Source: Pseudosulfitobacter sp. DSM 107133
GTDB taxonomy: Bacteria > Pseudomonadota > Alphaproteobacteria > Rhodobacterales > Rhodobacteraceae
Direction of reading: 5' to 3'
Assembly (NCBI RefSeq): GCF_022788695.1
Contig: NZ_CP085154.1
Coordinates: forward strand, 3,534,001-3,598,000
DNA length: 64,000 bases
Part shown: positions 33,434 through 42,611 of the stretch, in pieces
Numbering within the stretch: position 1 is the stretch's first letter
Layout: the number at the start of each line of letters is the position of its first letter
Position numbers and translations under genes: made by a program
Notes under the pieces: model-generated
The model's database searches: none
Told to the model about the DNA's origin: nothing
The model's input: only the letters and a program-made list of their open reading frames with translations

Positions 33434-35775
33434 TCCGACTGTTTTTCATAGGCCTGCTCTTGTTTTCAAGCGCAGCATATGGGCAGGAAATACAGGTCCG
33501 TTCCGGCGATCATGGCAGCTTTACCCGTCTGGTTTTCGACGTCCCATCCGACGAACCCTGGAAAATGACGCAACAGGGCGCGCGCATTTCTCTGTTGTTT
33601 CCAAACCACAAGAACGGCTTTGCCACCAGTGCAATTTATGACCGCATTGACAGAAACCGCATCGCTTCCGTGTCCGGAACAGAGTCGGAGTTATCTTTGC
33701 AATTGGCCTGTGAATGTACCGTAACGGCATTTTCCAGCGGCCGCGACATGGTTGTGGTGGATGTCGCAGGACCGACGAACGCGGGGGCAAAAACAGAGTT
33801 GCCCCCGCTGAGTGCAGTGTATTCCAGGCACGACCCGCACCCCCCTACGTTGGGATTTGGTGCGACATTGACGGCGAAAGTCCTCTCTGTACCGTCCGAA
33901 GTCGAAGCGCGTCCTTCCCCTGAAAGGCGTGTCTCCGACCCTACGGAAAACGGCGTCACGCTGCCGTTCATAACACCAGAACCCGCCAGTTCGTTCTCGC
34001 CTTTGCCCGCGCCAATCGATTTCGGCAACTCATATGATCATGAAACCCTTGAAGCAGCCCAAGACCAACTCAGTCGTGAAATAGCCGAGGCTGCGACGAA
34101 AGGTGTTTTGAAGCCGAATGGTCGCAGGGTGAAATTGCCCGGCATGGAACGGCAACCCCAGATCGACACCTCGGCCTTTGACGACCACGCGCTGCCAAGC
34201 GTCGACGGCCCGGTCACCGGCCCACAAGAATCGATGCGCATCACAACCAGCATGGACTTTCAGGCCAATGCCCTGCCCGCTGAGCTGGCAACAACACCCT
34301 ATGGTCCGGGCTGTATCGACCCCGCATCGGTAAGCGTCGAGGCATGGGCGGATGATCGCCCGATGCCCGCTCAACTCGCCGAGGCACGCGCGCCATTGTT
34401 CGGTGAATTCGATGCCTTGAATACCAAGGCGGCGCTGCGGCTAAGCCGTCTTTACCTGCACTATGGTTTTGGCCCCGAAGCCATGCGCATTCTGGACTTG
34501 GACCCCGAACTGCGCCGTACAAACAATATCCTTGTTGAGTTGGGTGAAATAATGGAGTTCGGTCACGTCCGCGCACCACAAGTGTTGAAGACCTATGTGG
34601 AGTGCGACAGTGCTTTGGCGCTTTGGGCAATCCTGTCATTGCCAAAGGTGCCGACATCGACCGTAATAAACTCCCGCGCGGCATTGCGAAGCCTGAATAC
34701 CCTGCCCCCTCATTTACGCAATTTCATCGCCCCCGAACTCAGCCAGAGATTGTTGGCCTATGGAGATAAATCCGGGGCTGCCACGGCCTTGCGCAGCGTC
34801 GAACGCCTGCCGGGACATCTCTCGGACGATACCAAAATGGCACAGGCCGACCTGGATCTGGCCAAAGAACAATTTGATGCAGCCCAGGGGAAGCTTACCG
34901 AAGTCATTGATTCCAATTCAGCCCAATCTGCCCTTGCGCTGATCAAATCAATCGCGTCCCAGATCGCTCAAAACCAACCAATCTCGCAGGAAACCACCCT
35001 TTTGGTCGAGGCCTATGCACTGGAGTTTCGCGAGGATGCTTTGGGGCCGGAATTGCGCAAGATGCTTGTATTGTCGCTCGCACGGTCCGGCCAATTCGAA
35101 GCGTCCATCGCCGCGATTGATGCGCTTCCTCCCAATCAACAACGAATCGAGCGCGCGACACTGACCAATCATGTGATTGCCGAGGTCACAGAAGCGGGCG
35201 AGGATATGACCTTTCTCGATCTGGTCTATGGCCTGCAAGACCGGCAAGCGCTTGCAGTTTCAGACGATACGCGCATCGCAGTGGCGGACAGGTTGGTTTC
35301 TTTGGGGTTCGCCAGTGAAGCCAACACGATTATGGCGCAACTCCAGCAAACGACGCCTACCGCTGCTGTTTTGCTACTCAAGGCACGCATCGCCCTGGAC
35401 ATGCAGCAGCCCGGCCTCGCCCAGGCATACTTGCTGGACCTCAAAGGGGACGAAGCTGACAGGCTTATGGCGAGAGCTTTGAAATCAGAAGGGAAACTTT
35501 CCGAGGCCAGCGCATTGTTTCGCGCTTCCGGAGATGACGAAGCAGCTCGAACGGCGGCCTTTTTGGCGCAAGATTGGCAAAACCAGGTGGCCGAGGACGC
35601 GCCGTTGGTCGGACCGCTTGCCAGACTTACCAATACACCCTTGGCGGCGGATCCCGCGCGCGAAGGCATGTTAGCGCGCAGTGCAGATGCGCTGAGCGAA
35701 AGCGCGGCGGCACGCAGCTATATCGGCAGCTTGTTAAATGATCCGGTAGACGGCGACACATCACCGCAAAGCTAA
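33430..35775 (+). CDS. Large periplasmic helical-repeat protein of unknown function, co-translated with motA
   Basis: 781 residues with a signal peptide (MIRLFFIGLLLFSSAAYGQ). Residues 20-115 look like a beta-rich AMIN-type domain (FTRLVFDVPSDEPWKMTQQGARISLLF). Residues about 115-300 are Pro-rich linker. From about 310 on it is all-helical with TPR-like repeats (AALRLSRLYLHYGFGPEAMRILDLD, DLDLAKEQFDAAQGKLTEVI). The start overlaps the motA stop (ATGA). In Sinorhizobium the gene after motA-motB encodes MotC, a periplasmic motor protein served by MotE. This protein is larger and not clearly homologous but occupies a comparable slot, so a stator-accessory role is inferred. Confidence 0.7.
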   Translation: MIRLFFIGLLLFSSAAYGQEIQVRSGDHGSFTRLVFDVPSDEPWKMTQQGARISLLFPNHKNGFATSAIYDRIDRNRIASVSGTESELSLQLACECTVTAFSSGRDMVVVDVAGPTNAGAKTELPPLSAVYSRHDPHPPTLGFGATLTAKVLSVPSEVEARPSPERRVSDPTENGVTLPFITPEPASSFSPLPAPIDFGNSYDHETLEAAQDQLSREIAEAATKGVLKPNGRRVKLPGMERQPQIDTSAFDDHALPSVDGPVTGPQESMRITTSMDFQANALPAELATTPYGPGCIDPASVSVEAWADDRPMPAQLAEARAPLFGEFDALNTKAALRLSRLYLHYGFGPEAMRILDLDPELRRTNNILVELGEIMEFGHVRAPQVLKTYVECDSALALWAILSLPKVPTSTVINSRAALRSLNTLPPHLRNFIAPELSQRLLAYGDKSGAATALRSVERLPGHLSDDTKMAQADLDLAKEQFDAAQGKLTEVIDSNSAQSALALIKSIASQIAQNQPISQETTLLVEAYALEFREDALGPELRKMLVLSLARSGQFEASIAAIDALPPNQQRIERATLTNHVIAEVTEAGEDMTFLDLVYGLQDRQALAVSDDTRIAVADRLVSLGFASEANTIMAQLQQTTPTAAVLLLKARIALDMQQPGLAQAYLLDLKGDEADRLMARALKSEGKLSEASALFRASGDDEAARTAAFLAQDWQNQVAEDAPLVGPLARLTNTPLAADPAREGMLARSADALSESAAARSYIGSLLNDPVDGDTSPQS

Positions 35776-35863
35776 ATTCAGAGAGATCTTTGCTTGGTTA
35801 CTCAAAATAAACCATCGCAGCCCTAACTTTAGACATCTTTATTCCACAGGCGGGGCCGACAGA

Positions 35864-36568
35864 ATGTCGCTGATCACCATTACGTCTTGGCGCGCCTTTT
35901 TAGCCATCCTTCTTTGCTTGGCCTGGCTCGGCTCGTCGGCAGGCGCAAACACACAGACCATATGCGACGATGCCGCCGCAAAGGTTGCTGCTGAAAGCGA
36001 GGTTCCGCTGCCGGTTCTGCGGGCAATCACCCGCGTGGAAACCGGACGCACCCGCAATGGGATCACCGTGCCCTGGCCGTGGACGGTCAACATGGAGGGG
36101 GTCGGGAAATGGTTCGAGACCGAAGATGCGGCGCGCGCCTATGTCTTCAAGCGCTTCAAAAGCGGCGCGCGCAGCTTTGATGTTGGGTGTTTCCAGATCA
36201 ATTACAAATGGCACGGCCACGCATTTGCGTCGATCGAAGAGATGTTCGATCCGCTTGCAAACACACGTTATGCAGCTCAGTTTCTCAGCGCCTTGCATCT
36301 GGAACTTGGTTCCTGGTCCAAAGCTGCGGGCGCTTATCATTCCCGCACCAAAGAGTTTGCCGACAAATATGTAAAACGCTTCGACAGCGTTCACGCGGTG
36401 CTCGCCTCCCAAGCGCCCCCCCTCCAGTCCATCCACGCTGGCAACGACGAAACAAACGGCTTCCCGTTGCTGGTTCAAACAGGCCAGGCCGCTCGCCTTG
36501 GCTCGCTGGTGCCTCTTGTGCACGGTTCGGATGCGCGTCCTTTTGCGCTGTTTCGCAGGGGGGGATAA
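35864..36568 (+). CDS. sltF: Flagellar lytic transglycosylase, SltF-like
   Basis: 234 residues with a signal peptide (AFLAILLCLAWLGSSAGA). The SLT domain shows the catalytic Glu in LRAITRVETGRTRNG and the motif SFDVGCFQINYKWHGHAF, then ANTRYAAQFLSAL and AAGAYHSRTKEFADKYVKRF. In Rhodobacter sphaeroides, SltF opens peptidoglycan for the rod and is needed because FlgJ lacks a muramidase domain. The FlgJ here (50004-50294) is likewise rod-binding only. It is the first gene of the flhA-fliR-flhB run. Confidence 0.88.
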   Translation: MSLITITSWRAFLAILLCLAWLGSSAGANTQTICDDAAAKVAAESEVPLPVLRAITRVETGRTRNGITVPWPWTVNMEGVGKWFETEDAARAYVFKRFKSGARSFDVGCFQINYKWHGHAFASIEEMFDPLANTRYAAQFLSALHLELGSWSKAAGAYHSRTKEFADKYVKRFDSVHAVLASQAPPLQSIHAGNDETNGFPLLVQTGQAARLGSLVPLVHGSDARPFALFRRGG

Positions 36569-36571
36569 CCG

Positions 36572-38656
36572 ATGAAAAAAGTTAATCTTATTGCCCTGTT
36601 CAACCCCACTGTCCTGCTGGCCGTCACACTTATGGCGATCATTGTAATGATGGTTCTTCCAATGCCTGCCTGGGTGCTCGACATCGGGCTGGCGGCGTCA
36701 TTCGCGCTTGCGATCCTCATCTTCACCATAACGCTGTTCATCGAGAAACCATTGGATTTCTCTGCCTTTCCCACCATCTTGCTGGCATCTTTAATGCTGC
36801 GTCTGTCGCTGAACGTGTCGTCGACCAAACTGATCATCGGTCAGGGTCATACTGGCACAGGGGCCGCCGGGGACGTGATCGAAAGCTTTGCCCAGTTCAT
36901 CATGGGCGGCAGTGTCTTTCTTGGTTTGGTTGTATTTTGCGTACTGCTGATCGTGAATTTTATGGTCATCACGAAAGGTGCCGCAAGAATGGCCGAAGTC
37001 GGGGCGCGCTTTGCTCTTGACGGTATGCCCGGCAAACAGCTGGCCATCGACAGCGATATGAGCGCGGGCGCCATTGACCATCTTGAGGCCAAGGAAAGGC
37101 GCGAACGCGAACAACAGGAAACCACATTCTTCGGTTCGCTTGATGGGGCATCAAAATTCGTCAAAGGCGACGCCGTAGCCGGATTGTTGATCACCTTGAT
37201 GAACCTTGTCGCAGGTCTTGTTATGGGCATTGCCGTTCATGGCATGCCCCTGTCCACAGCTTTTGAAACCTATGCTATTCTTACTGTAGGAGACGGATTG
37301 GTCAGCCAGATTCCGGCCGTCATCATTTCGATCGCATCCGCGCTGTTGCTGGCGCGTGGCGGGGCGCAGGGTGCGACCGATCTGGCCGTGTTTGCGCAAC
37401 TGGGCAAACACCCTGCGGCCTTGGCCACGGTCGCCGTTTTGATGGTGATGTTTGCACTGTTTCCCGGCCTGCCGTTCCTGCCCTTTGTACTCGGGGCAGC
37501 GGGGTTGGGAACAGCGGCCTTTGTGATGCACCGCAGGCTGAAATCCGAGGCTGAAATGCCGGAAATCGTTGAAAACGTACCAGATATGCCCCGTGAACGT
37601 CCAATGGGTGACATCCTTGAACTGGATGACATCCATGTGGAATTTGCGCCGGATCTGGTCAATATGGTTCTGGACCCCGGCACCGGGCTGGATGCGCGCA
37701 TCGCCAATATGCGCACGCATGTGGCTTCGGTTTTTGGGGTGATCCTTCCGGAAATCCGGTTGACCGATCACCCGGGCCTGCCCGCAAACACCTATGTGTT
37801 GCGCATTCAGGGTGTGGAACAAGCACGCGCAGAACTAAAACCCGATCAGATTCTTGCGCTCAAACCGGAAGAGCCCGTGGCATTGCCTGCAGGTCAGGAC
37901 ACGGTCGAACCTGTCTATGGCGCACCAGCACGGTGGGTCAGCGAGCGTGATCAGGAAAAGGCGTCGATGCTTGGCGCAACATTGGTAACGCCCACCGAGA
38001 TTCTGGCGACACATTTGCTGGAGATCGTAAAACGCAACTTCTCGCGGTTGCTGACGCTGAAATCACTGCGCAGGCTGCTGACTGAAATGGTCAACATTTC
38101 CGACCCGGCACGGGCCGAAGCGAACCGGAAACTGCTGGACGAACTGATCCCCGACAAGGTCCCGATCGACGTCTTGCACGCCGTACTGCGGTTGTTGCTT
38201 GATGAACAGGTTTCGATCCGCAACCTGCCCCTGATCCTTGAGGCCACAGCCGAAGCGCGCGGTCAGAACGCCATGCCCGAGGCCATTTGCGAACATGTTC
38301 GGCAACGTTTGGGCTTTCAACTGGTCGCGGAAATGCGGCGGGCGGATGGCACCCTGCCGCTGGTTCAACTGGCACCCGAATGGGAGGATACATTTGCCAC
38401 CTATCAGGTTGATGCCGAACGGGGGCTGGATATTGCCTTGCCGCCCGACCTGTTCAACACGCTGGCAGACAATATGTCCAACAAGCTGGCCGATGCCAGC
38501 CGCGATGGCATTTATGCCGCCATCGTCACCAACACCCGGCGTCGACGGTTCCTGCGAACCGTGATGCGTGCCAAGGGGATCAGCAACCCAGTCTTGTCTT
38601 TCGAAGAGATTGGCGTTGACGCGCGGCCTGCGTTGGTCGGTGTTGTGGCGGCCTGA
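36572..38656 (+). CDS. flhA: Flagellar export protein FlhA
   Basis: 694 residues. The N-terminal half has eight membrane helices with the FHIPEP-family stretch VGARFALDGMPGKQLAIDSDMSAGAIDHLEAKERREREQQETTFFGSLDGASKFVKGDA. The C-terminal cytoplasmic domain (about 350-694) forms the nonameric ring that receives export substrates. The gene starts 3 bases after sltF and overlaps the fliR start. Confidence 0.97.
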   Translation: MKKVNLIALFNPTVLLAVTLMAIIVMMVLPMPAWVLDIGLAASFALAILIFTITLFIEKPLDFSAFPTILLASLMLRLSLNVSSTKLIIGQGHTGTGAAGDVIESFAQFIMGGSVFLGLVVFCVLLIVNFMVITKGAARMAEVGARFALDGMPGKQLAIDSDMSAGAIDHLEAKERREREQQETTFFGSLDGASKFVKGDAVAGLLITLMNLVAGLVMGIAVHGMPLSTAFETYAILTVGDGLVSQIPAVIISIASALLLARGGAQGATDLAVFAQLGKHPAALATVAVLMVMFALFPGLPFLPFVLGAAGLGTAAFVMHRRLKSEAEMPEIVENVPDMPRERPMGDILELDDIHVEFAPDLVNMVLDPGTGLDARIANMRTHVASVFGVILPEIRLTDHPGLPANTYVLRIQGVEQARAELKPDQILALKPEEPVALPAGQDTVEPVYGAPARWVSERDQEKASMLGATLVTPTEILATHLLEIVKRNFSRLLTLKSLRRLLTEMVNISDPARAEANRKLLDELIPDKVPIDVLHAVLRLLLDEQVSIRNLPLILEATAEARGQNAMPEAICEHVRQRLGFQLVAEMRRADGTLPLVQLAPEWEDTFATYQVDAERGLDIALPPDLFNTLADNMSNKLADASRDGIYAAIVTNTRRRRFLRTVMRAKGISNPVLSFEEIGVDARPALVGVVAA

Positions 38657-39417
38657 TGCAGGCGCTGGTGGACATCCTGCGTGACCAGGCCTGGCACGGG
38701 TTCGTTGTCTTCTTGCGCGTTGCGGCCATCGCGTCCCTGCTACCGGCATTTGGAGAGGAAACCGTGCCTGCCCGGATCAAACTGGTTGTGGCACTGGCCT
38801 TTACCGTAATCGTGGCCCCGGCTGTTCCGCAAACGACGCTCGCGCCCGGAATTCCCGCCCTGTCCCTCCTGGTGCTGAGCGAGGCACTGGCTGGACTTGC
38901 TCTTGGCATCGGCATCCGCCTGTTTATCCTTGCCTTGCAAACCGCGGGTGCCATCGCGGCCCAATCAACATCGCTTTCGCAAATTCTGGGCGGTGCCGTG
39001 CGTGACCCGTTGGCCGCAATCGGATATGTTCTGATCATCGGCGCTTTGGCTTTGGCCGTGATGGCAGGCCTGCATGTCAAAGTCGCAGAGCTGATCATTT
39101 TATCATATGACATCATGCCAATCGGAGCGTTTGCCGGAGCAAGCGACCTTTCGGATTGGGGGCTGGATCAAATCCGGCGCGCCTTTGCTTTGGCGTTTAC
39201 CCTTGCGGCACCGTTTATTCTGGTTTCAGTACTCTACAACCTTGCGCTTGGGGCGATCAACAAGGCCATGCCGCAATTGATGGTGGCTTTTGTCGGCGCG
39301 CCGGTCATCACTGCCGCTGGCCTGATTATCCTGTGCGTCAGCAGTCCGCTGATCCTGACTGTCTGGCTGGATGCGCTTGACAGCTTTTTAGCTGCGCCAT
39401 TTCGGTCAGTGCCATGA
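38656..39417 (+). CDS. fliR: Flagellar export gate protein FliR
   Basis: 253 residues with about six membrane segments. Family features are RVAAIASLLPAFGEETVPARIKLVVALAFT and the loop AAQSTSLSQILGGAVRDPLAAIG. It completes the FliP5-Q4-R1 gate together with fliP (27615) and fliQ (44120). The start overlaps flhA by one base and the end overlaps flhB by 4 bases. Confidence 0.93.
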   Translation: MQALVDILRDQAWHGFVVFLRVAAIASLLPAFGEETVPARIKLVVALAFTVIVAPAVPQTTLAPGIPALSLLVLSEALAGLALGIGIRLFILALQTAGAIAAQSTSLSQILGGAVRDPLAAIGYVLIIGALALAVMAGLHVKVAELIILSYDIMPIGAFAGASDLSDWGLDQIRRAFALAFTLAAPFILVSVLYNLALGAINKAMPQLMVAFVGAPVITAAGLIILCVSSPLILTVWLDALDSFLAAPFRSVP

Positions 39418-40502
39418 GCGGGCAGGATGACGACACAGAAAAGTCCTTCGATCCGACCCCGCAAAAACTGCAAAAGGCGCGGGAAAAGGGTGAGATTGCG
39501 CGGTCACAGGATCTGAACACGGCTGCGGCCTATGCGGGTTTGACGCTGGCACTGTTTATGTCGGGTGCCAGCGTGATTTCGGGATTTGGCACGGCGCTTA
39601 TGACATTGCTGGATCAAGCAGATGGCTTGGCACCGTTGTTTGTGACCACTGGCAGCAGCCCCTTGATGGCCGGAGTTTTGCGCGATGCAGTTATCGCAAT
39701 TGTGCCGTTGTTTGCTATTCCGGCTGTCGCCGTGGTGCTGACAATCGCCGCCCAGCGCGGGTTTATTTTTGCACCCTCAAAACTGGAACCGAAACTGTCA
39801 AAAATCTCGATCATCAAAAACGCCGGTAACAAATTCGGGCGTAACGGTCTGTTTGAATTTGCAAAAAGCTTTGTGAAGCTTGTGATTTATTCGTTTTGTC
39901 TGGGGGTCTTTTTGCGCGCGCGCGCGCCGGAAATGCTCACAGCGGTCAATAGCGGGCCGCGCTCGGTTGTGCTGCTGCTGGCCGAGCTGTGCATTTCGTT
40001 TCTATGTGTGGTTGTTCTGGTATCTCTCGTCATCGGCGGCATCGACGCGGTCTGGCAGCATTTTGAACACATCCGCAAGAACCGGATGTCTCGCAAGGAT
40101 TTGCAAGACGAGAACAAAGATTCCGAAGGCGACCCCCATCTAAAGCAGGCCCGCCGACAACGCGCGCAGACCATCGCGATGACCCAAATGATGGTCGATG
40201 TTCCCGATGCAGATGTAGTCATTGTTAATCCGACCCACTACGCCGTGGCGTTGAAATGGTCGCGTAAACCCGGCTCGGCACCAACCTGCGTGGCCAAGGG
40301 CGTGGACGAAGTCGCGGCTCGCATACGCGAAATTGCAACCGAACACGGTGTTCCTGTGCATCGCGACCCACCAACCGCCCGTGCGTTGTTTGCCGTGACC
40401 GACATCGGGGCCGAAATAGCACCCGATCACTATCAAGCCGTTGCCGCCGCAATTCGCTTTGCAGAAGCGATGCGCCAACGCGTCAGAACGCGTGGTTTCT
40501 GA
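39414..40502 (+). CDS. flhB: Flagellar export switch protein FlhB
   Basis: 362 residues. The N-terminus DDTEKSFDPTPQKLQKAREKGEIARSQDL is typical, four membrane helices follow, and the cytoplasmic domain has the self-cleaving NPTH site in VVIVNPTHYAVALKW near residue 271. Cleavage switches export from hook to filament proteins together with FliK. It overlaps fliR (ATGA) and the next gene by one base. Confidence 0.97.
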   Translation: MSGQDDDTEKSFDPTPQKLQKAREKGEIARSQDLNTAAAYAGLTLALFMSGASVISGFGTALMTLLDQADGLAPLFVTTGSSPLMAGVLRDAVIAIVPLFAIPAVAVVLTIAAQRGFIFAPSKLEPKLSKISIIKNAGNKFGRNGLFEFAKSFVKLVIYSFCLGVFLRARAPEMLTAVNSGPRSVVLLLAELCISFLCVVVLVSLVIGGIDAVWQHFEHIRKNRMSRKDLQDENKDSEGDPHLKQARRQRAQTIAMTQMMVDVPDADVVIVNPTHYAVALKWSRKPGSAPTCVAKGVDEVAARIREIATEHGVPVHRDPPTARALFAVTDIGAEIAPDHYQAVAAAIRFAEAMRQRVRTRGF

Positions 40503-40942
40503 TGACACGGCTATCGGATCTGAACCAGTTGACCCAAATTCATTACGAGCGTGAACAACAGTCTCTGAAAGCACTGGTCCAGCAAGAATCCCTGATCCGT
40601 GCTGAACTGTTTCGACTGTCTGAACAAGAGCAAGCGGCCCATGCCACCGCCCCCAAAGACGCGCCGATGCGCGCCATCGGCGCAGATGTGATCTGGCTGG
40701 GTTGGGTCGGAAGATCCAAGGCGCAGCTGAACATGGCCCTGGCCCAAGTCCTTGCGCAGAAGGAACATCATCTGGAAAGGGTGCGACGGGCATACGGCAA
40801 GGTGCTGGTCACCGAAGCGCTGGACAAGAACGAGCGCCGTGTCCGGCGTCAGGCACACAACAAGAAGCAACTTGAAACAGCCCAAGAGACCGCGCTTTGG
40901 CGATCACTCGAAAGGAATGCGCAGTCTAAGGGTGACGCCTAA
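40502..40942 (+). CDS. Small coiled-coil protein, FliJ-like candidate
   Basis: 146 residues, nearly all helical and rich in Lys, Glu and Gln: QLTQIHYEREQQSLKALVQQESLIRAEL, then KAQLNMALAQVLAQKEHHLERVRRAYGKVLVTEAL and KNERRVRRQAHNKKQLE. Length and a two-helix hairpin layout resemble FliJ, the coiled-coil stalk of the export ATPase, but no diagnostic motif is present. It is translationally coupled to flhB (TGATG). No other FliJ candidate is seen in the window. Confidence 0.6.
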   Translation: MTRLSDLNQLTQIHYEREQQSLKALVQQESLIRAELFRLSEQEQAAHATAPKDAPMRAIGADVIWLGWVGRSKAQLNMALAQVLAQKEHHLERVRRAYGKVLVTEALDKNERRVRRQAHNKKQLETAQETALWRSLERNAQSKGDA

Positions 40943-41442
40943 TAATCCTGCCGCCCGATATCCGAGATCAGTACATCGGTTACGATCTGCCCCAGATCTC
41001 GTTGAGCCACTTCCAGCAAAGCCGCACGCAAAACATCCAGATTGTTGGCACTGGTAAATGCCCCCTCGAATCCACCCAGGTTCGCATGATCGAACAGTAC
41101 TTGCAGAAAACTGTCCCTCAGCTTTGGCTCGCGCAGATAGACGGTGTCTTTTGCACCGATGGTCACCTCGACACTCAAGGCAACCACCATCAAGGCACGC
41201 ACAGCCTCGCGGTCCACAATGGGAATGACGAACTGGTTGCTCAGCTTGACATATTCGCGCTCGACCGGCCCCTCGTCTTCATGATCTTCACTCTCGGCGG
41301 GCGGGCTGGCCTCATGTTGATCGCCTGCATCCTCCGCCGCAGGTGCGACAGGCGCGGGGCGCAGGAAAAGTCCGGCCCCAACGCCGCCGCCGGTGCCGAT
41401 CAACAGCAGCAGAACAGGCAAGAGTTTCTTGATCATTTTCAA
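40939..41442 (-). CDS. FliL-family protein (second copy)
   Basis: 167 residues with a membrane helix (LLPVLLLLIGTGGGVGAGLFL), an acidic linker (EDAGDQHEASPPAESEDHEDEG) and a FliL-like periplasmic domain: YVKLSNQFVIPIVDREAVRALMVVALSVEV through DVLRAALLEVAQRDLGQIVTDVLISDI. It is the last gene of the flgB-to-flgH unit, 5 bases after flgH, and ends convergent with the FliJ-like gene. It is clearly diverged from the FliL at 30982. Confidence 0.82.
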   Translation of the reverse strand: MKMIKKLLPVLLLLIGTGGGVGAGLFLRPAPVAPAAEDAGDQHEASPPAESEDHEDEGPVEREYVKLSNQFVIPIVDREAVRALMVVALSVEVTIGAKDTVYLREPKLRDSFLQVLFDHANLGGFEGAFTSANNLDVLRAALLEVAQRDLGQIVTDVLISDIGRQDY

Positions 41443-41447
41443 CCCCT

Positions 41448-42179
41448 TCAGAATGGCAAGATCGCATCAAGAACTTGCTGTCCGTAACGCGGTTGCTGCA
41501 CGTCGGTGATCTGCCCGCGCCCACCATATGACACCCGCGCCGATGCGATTTTGTCATAGGTAATTTCATTTTGCCGCGAGATGTCTTCCGGGCGGACATA
41601 GCCGGTGACCAAAAGCTCGCGCATTTCGAAATTCACCCGCAGCTCCTGGCTGCCCGAAATGGATAAGACGCCGTTGGGCAAAACCTCGACAATGGTGGCG
41701 GCCACGCGCAGGGTCAGTTTTTCCTTGCGTTTGACCGAACCATCACCAGCGGAGGAACTGGACGAACTGATCGACACCGGATTGACCCCGGATGCGCCCT
41801 CATCGATGGCATTGTCCAACCGCTGCGGGATGCCCAGCAGCTCGGGGACATTCAATGTTTCACCGCTGGAACGTGACCGGTCGGTGGCGTTCGAAATTTC
41901 GGCCTTCTCATCAATTTCGATCACAACGGTCAGAATATCACCGCGCCGGATCGCCCGCCGGTCTCCCAGCAGGGATTTGCGCGACCCCGACCACAATGAA
42001 GCCTGATCGATCGGATGCACAATTTCAATCGTGCGCGGCAGACCCGGAGAGATCATGGCGGCATGTTCCACCGTCTCCATCGGCTGTGAAAACGAGGGGG
42101 CCTTGCCCAGATGATCGCCGCGACCGCAGGCCGCCAATGTTGTCAAACAGATCAGGGCCAGAATAGAAAATCTTTTCAT
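41448..42179 (-). CDS. flgH: Flagellar L-ring lipoprotein FlgH
   Basis: 243 residues with a lipobox (LICLTTLAACG, Cys18). Family motifs are SLWSGSRKSLLGDRRAIRRGDILTVVIEIDEKAEISN, EVLPNGVLSISGSQELRVNFEMRELLVTGYVRPEDI and the C-terminal ARVSYGGRGQITDVQQPRYGQQVLDAILPF. FlgH forms the outer-membrane bushing around the rod. Confidence 0.96.
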   Translation of the reverse strand: MKRFSILALICLTTLAACGRGDHLGKAPSFSQPMETVEHAAMISPGLPRTIEIVHPIDQASLWSGSRKSLLGDRRAIRRGDILTVVIEIDEKAEISNATDRSRSSGETLNVPELLGIPQRLDNAIDEGASGVNPVSISSSSSSAGDGSVKRKEKLTLRVAATIVEVLPNGVLSISGSQELRVNFEMRELLVTGYVRPEDISRQNEITYDKIASARVSYGGRGQITDVQQPRYGQQVLDAILPF

Positions 42180-42188
42180 TTCAAAATC

Positions 42189-42611
42189 CTAGTTTGACAC
42201 GCGCACGGTGCCGTCTGCCTGAACCAGACCAAACAGTGTCGCACGGGAGTTAAGGTTCATGATGCGCACGCGATCACCGATGCCGCCGCGTTCCAGCGCG
42301 CGTCCCTCGGTATGGATCACCAGTTGCGCCCCGTGATATTGTAGCTGGACGATCTGGTTGCGGTCGACCAAAGCCGGTGGCCCGATGTCGTCAAACCGGA
42401 TCGGGCGCCCTGCGTACAAAGCCACCCGCGCCTCTTGCCCGACCACGTCCAACGGGTTTTCGAACGCATCGGCACGGGTGCCCGCGACCGCCTGCACGTC
42501 GGCTGCGTCAATCAGCGACTGCGGGCGAATGGTGCGGGTCGCCACAACAATGTCGGCGCTGGCAGCAGCTGCCGAGAAGATCAGACTGGCAAGCATCAAA
42601 ATTCGGATCAT
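42189..42611 (-). CDS. flgA: P-ring assembly chaperone FlgA
   Basis: 140 residues with a signal peptide (MIRILMLASLIFSAAAASA). The SAF-like domain is visible in TRTIRPQSLIDAADVQAVAG and VALYAGRPIRFDDIGPPALVDRNQIVQLQYHGAQLVI, ending with GDRVRIMNLNSRATLFGLV. It is shorter than enterobacterial FlgA, as is common in alphaproteobacteria. It assists FlgI polymerisation in the periplasm. The ATG overlaps the flgG stop. Confidence 0.9.
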   Translation of the reverse strand: MIRILMLASLIFSAAAASADIVVATRTIRPQSLIDAADVQAVAGTRADAFENPLDVVGQEARVALYAGRPIRFDDIGPPALVDRNQIVQLQYHGAQLVIHTEGRALERGGIGDRVRIMNLNSRATLFGLVQADGTVRVSN

